This document shows, one piece after another, positions 6,693 through 8,424 of a stretch of DNA of 8,424 bases. The DNA lies in assembly GCA_028285285.1 (NCBI GenBank), contig JANQPW010000541.1, positions 1 through 8,424 on the forward strand. Direction: 5' to 3'. The translations under genes and the position numbers were made by a program. Positions within the stretch are counted from its first letter, which is position 1; every line of letters starts with the position of its first letter. The DNA comes from Silvanigrellales bacterium (GTDB lineage: Bacteria > Bdellovibrionota_B > Oligoflexia > Silvanigrellales > Silvanigrellaceae). The notes below the pieces were generated by a model. It ran no database searches and was not told the DNA's origin. It saw only the letters and a list, made by a program, of their open reading frames with translations.

Positions 6693-7385
6693 TCAGCCAC
6701 CCTGAAAGAAACGCATGAAGATGTCGTCAACAAACTGGAACCCGACGGTCACCGACACACCAAATGTCGTGATGGAAAGCTCATCCAGATTCAAAGACTG
6801 AGTGCCAAAGCCTCTCACACCAACCGTGGCAAAACCTTCAGGGTTCATGTAAAAATCGTAGCCCAATCCGAACTTTGGCGCGAGATAGTTGCCAATGCGT
6901 GCAACACGCCTTCTCTCACCAGTCTTTTCCTGCACGGGTGGTGGAACAGTCGCTGTAACGTCATAGAGGCGCTGCACAACATCAAGATAAACGAAGAGGT
7001 GTTGATGAGGTGCAGCTACGAAGGAGAACTCCGTGTTGGTGATGGAAAGCGGCGCGCCACCAATAAGTGACAATGCGCCACCACCGCCGGCTTCGAGAAA
7101 GACAGGTGAACTCGAAGCGAGATCAAAACTCACCCCCCCCACTCCTCTCACATGAAACTTATCTGTAAATGCATGGACGTATTCAGCGCCTGCACCCGCA
7201 AGTGCAATATTGGAGTAGTCCGCGAACCGAGTTTGAATAAGATAGTTTTCCACCACGTAGTGGAGGTACAACTCCGACGCCTTGGCTTTGAAAGGAGGAA
7301 GAAAAAGTGAGAGCAGCAAGCCCACGATCCAAACATTCATCACAAAGCGCATGGCTTGTGCAAGGCGACTGAGGCAGGCCCACAT
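6693..7385 (-). CDS. Outer-membrane beta-barrel-like protein with signal peptide
   Basis: 230 residues from ATG 7385, which has AGGAAA nine bases upstream. A TTG six bases earlier and an internal ATG at 7352 are alternatives. The N-terminus ends in a hydrophobic run (NVWIVGLLLSLFLPP) and AKA before SELY, a good signal peptidase I site after residue 36. The mature part alternates hydrophobic and polar residues and is rich in Gly and aromatics, with strand-like stretches near the end (FATVGVRGFGTQSLNLDELS, FGVSVTVGFQF), as in small eight- to ten-stranded barrels. The C-terminus ends RFFQGG, not the usual terminal aromatic. I recognise no family. It lies 70 bases downstream of the RCC1 gene, behind a strong hairpin, and contains a run of eight G residues. 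Its stop is four bases from the converging rotor-like gene. Confidence 0.72.
   Translation of the reverse strand: MWACLSRLAQAMRFVMNVWIVGLLLSLFLPPFKAKASELYLHYVVENYLIQTRFADYSNIALAGAGAEYVHAFTDKFHVRGVGGVSFDLASSSPVFLEAGGGGALSLIGGAPLSITNTEFSFVAAPHQHLFVYLDVVQRLYDVTATVPPPVQEKTGERRRVARIGNYLAPKFGLGYDFYMNPEGFATVGVRGFGTQSLNLDELSITTFGVSVTVGFQFVDDIFMRFFQGG
7133..7140 (-). repeat. Run of eight G residues (C on plus strand) inside the barrel gene
   Basis: Reading the gene, the tract falls at codons 82-84 (VGG), shortly before VSFDLAS. A one-base slip would shift the frame early in the mature protein, the usual arrangement of phase-variable surface proteins. One tract in one genome cannot show that variation occurs. 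Confidence 0.85.
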
Positions 7386-7397
7386 AGGCAAACATTT

Positions 7398-7434
7398 CCT
7401 GTGCTGTCTTCAACTGTTTGAAGTGTAGCACAGG
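7398..7434 (-). promoter_or_regulatory. Strong hairpin overlapping the ribosome binding site of the barrel gene
   Basis: CCTGTGCT (7398-7405) pairs perfectly with AGCACAGG (7427-7434). Inside, CTTCAA (7408-7413) pairs with TTGAAG (7418-7423) around a four-base loop, with a small 2x3 internal loop between the two stems. On the minus strand the end of the hairpin supplies AGG of AGGAAA, the likely ribosome binding site. No T-tract follows on either strand, so it is not a classical terminator. It could control translation, be a processing or stability element after the RCC1 gene, or be a protein-binding palindrome. Confidence 0.6.
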
Positions 7435-7455
7435 TTGCGTCCACCAAGCTGACAC

Positions 7456-8424
7456 TTAGGGAACAGCAACCGAAAAGCTGTGACACTGGCGCACAGCACT
7501 TCCGTAGGCTGTGGTATTTCCTGCGAGATCCACTGGTGTTCCGAAGTCCGACACACTTTGCTCGTTGCCCAGTCGACCACTAGCACCAGCACCAAAACAG
7601 TGCAGAGCTCCGTCGGCCGTTGCCGCACAGCTGTGCTCTGCCCCGGCAGCCACAGCAATAACCCCTGCCGCGGTGAGGGTGCTCACCTCGGTTGGGGTGT
7701 GAACGCTCGTGCTCGTAGTGGCTCCATTCCCCAAACGACCACCGCCCTGCTCGCCAAAACAAAGCAGTTTACGATCGCTCGTGATGGCACAAGTGTGCAA
7801 ACTTCCTGCGGCCAACTTCACCAAATCGGGAGAACCCGACCAAGCAGGGGTCACTGCAGAATCTGCCGCCCCGGAGGTTGTTGTGAGACCAGAGGGATTT
7901 TGGCCCAGCTGACCTGCAGCGTTGTTTCCAAAACAACTCACATCGGCAGCGGATGTGAGAGCACAAACATGACCTGCAGCGCTGTCACCTCCAGCAACGA
8001 GGTCAACAGCAAGGTTGAGGGTGGAGGTTGGGATGGCATCCACCACAACCGGCGAGGTCGCTGTGGCACCGGCAGACGAATTGCCGAGCTGCTTGGTTGT
8101 GTTGTCTCCCCAGCACGACATGGAGCGAGAGCCGGCGGCACCCGTGAGGGCACAGGTGTGTTCACCGGCGGCCGCCAAGGCAACGGCACCAGACAATCCC
8201 ACATCAACCCAAGAAGTTGAGTCAGAGCCTCCATTGCCGATTTGACCTCGGGTGTCCGAGCCCGCACAGTACACCTTGCCATCCGTTCCCAAATAACAGG
8301 TGTGGTCGTTCCCCACGGCCACGCTCGCCACTCCAGAAGCCACAACTTGAGTTGGCACAGCATAGTGAGTTGTGCCCAGAGGTGTGGCCAACTGGCCGCT
8401 GGCATTGCTTCCCCAGCACAGAAG
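7456..8424 (-). CDS. RCC1-repeat beta-propeller protein (partial, N-terminus beyond right edge)
   Basis: The frame is open to the right edge and gives 322 residues before the TAA. It contains tandem RCC1-type units, each ending in C[WF]G, a Gly/Asn-rich turn and [QR]LGN or a close variant: LLCWGSNASGQL, YCAGSDTRGQIGN, SCWGDNTTKQLGN, SCFGNNAAGQLGQ, LCFGEQGGGRLGN and HCFGAGASGRLGN. Five complete units carry a paired cysteine set (window numbering 43/53, 91/104, 154/164, 212/222, 266/276), spaced so that a disulfide could clip each blade, which points to secretion. The C-terminal QCHSFSVAVP looks like the strand that closes the propeller. RCC1 propellers bind proteins or surfaces; the partner is unknown. 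The true start, signal peptide and any extra N-terminal domain are outside the window. Confidence 0.9.
   Translation of the reverse strand, partial: LLCWGSNASGQLATPLGTTHYAVPTQVVASGVASVAVGNDHTCYLGTDGKVYCAGSDTRGQIGNGGSDSTSWVDVGLSGAVALAAAGEHTCALTGAAGSRSMSCWGDNTTKQLGNSSAGATATSPVVVDAIPTSTLNLAVDLVAGGDSAAGHVCALTSAADVSCFGNNAAGQLGQNPSGLTTTSGAADSAVTPAWSGSPDLVKLAAGSLHTCAITSDRKLLCFGEQGGGRLGNGATTSTSVHTPTEVSTLTAAGVIAVAAGAEHSCAATADGALHCFGAGASGRLGNEQSVSDFGTPVDLAGNTTAYGSAVRQCHSFSVAVP

Noticed and set aside
7398..7434. Intrinsic terminator of the RCC1 gene
   Set aside because: The hairpin is strong, but on the minus strand it is followed by AAATGTTTG and on the plus strand by TTGCGT, so neither direction has a T-tract.
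7480..8220. Plus-strand frame of 246 codons opposite the RCC1 gene
   Set aside because: The long opposite frame results from the repetitive, biased composition of the RCC1 repeats. It has no recognisable domain, while the minus frame shows clear repeat periodicity.

Overview
The window looks like chromosomal DNA of a Gram-negative bacterium of middling GC content. The signs are two inner-membrane/periplasmic proteins with single anchors, a lipoprotein, an outer-membrane-barrel-like protein and a secreted RCC1-repeat propeller. The mix of MotA/MotB paralogs, PEGA-TPR lipoproteins, FecR domains and Cys-paired RCC1 repeats reminds me of Bdellovibrionota or the former deltaproteobacteria, but this is an impression from gene content and not a placement.

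Layout. Bases 1-859 (minus) hold the N-terminal part of a two-pass sensor with a periplasmic Cache-like domain, running off the left edge. Just upstream of it on the same strand is a small FecR-domain protein (887-1681). A divergent control region of about 195 bases follows, then a plus-strand four-gene cluster (1877-6688): a MotA-like stator subunit, a MotB-like stator subunit, a PEGA/TPR lipoprotein, and a 760-residue protein that I read as a FliF-like ring domain joined through a periplasmic coiled coil and a membrane helix to a FliG-like rotor module. The cluster meets a minus-strand pair tail to tail with only four bases between stops: an outer-membrane beta-barrel-like protein (6693-7385) and, upstream of it, the C-terminal part of an RCC1-repeat protein (7456 to the right edge). 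A strong 37-base hairpin lies between these two genes and covers part of the ribosome binding site of the barrel gene.

How the genes fit together. The four plus-strand genes would supply an ion-driven stator (MotA/MotB), a peptidoglycan or envelope partner (MotB OmpA-like domain, PEGA lipoprotein) and a membrane rotor (FliF-FliG-like), with no rod, hook, filament or export genes in view. That is the composition of a stripped-down rotary motor separate from a flagellum. It is the main discovery candidate here. The divergently transcribed Cache sensor and FecR protein may sense or tune it, but that link rests only on proximity. No rRNA, tRNA, CRISPR array or insertion sequence was seen.
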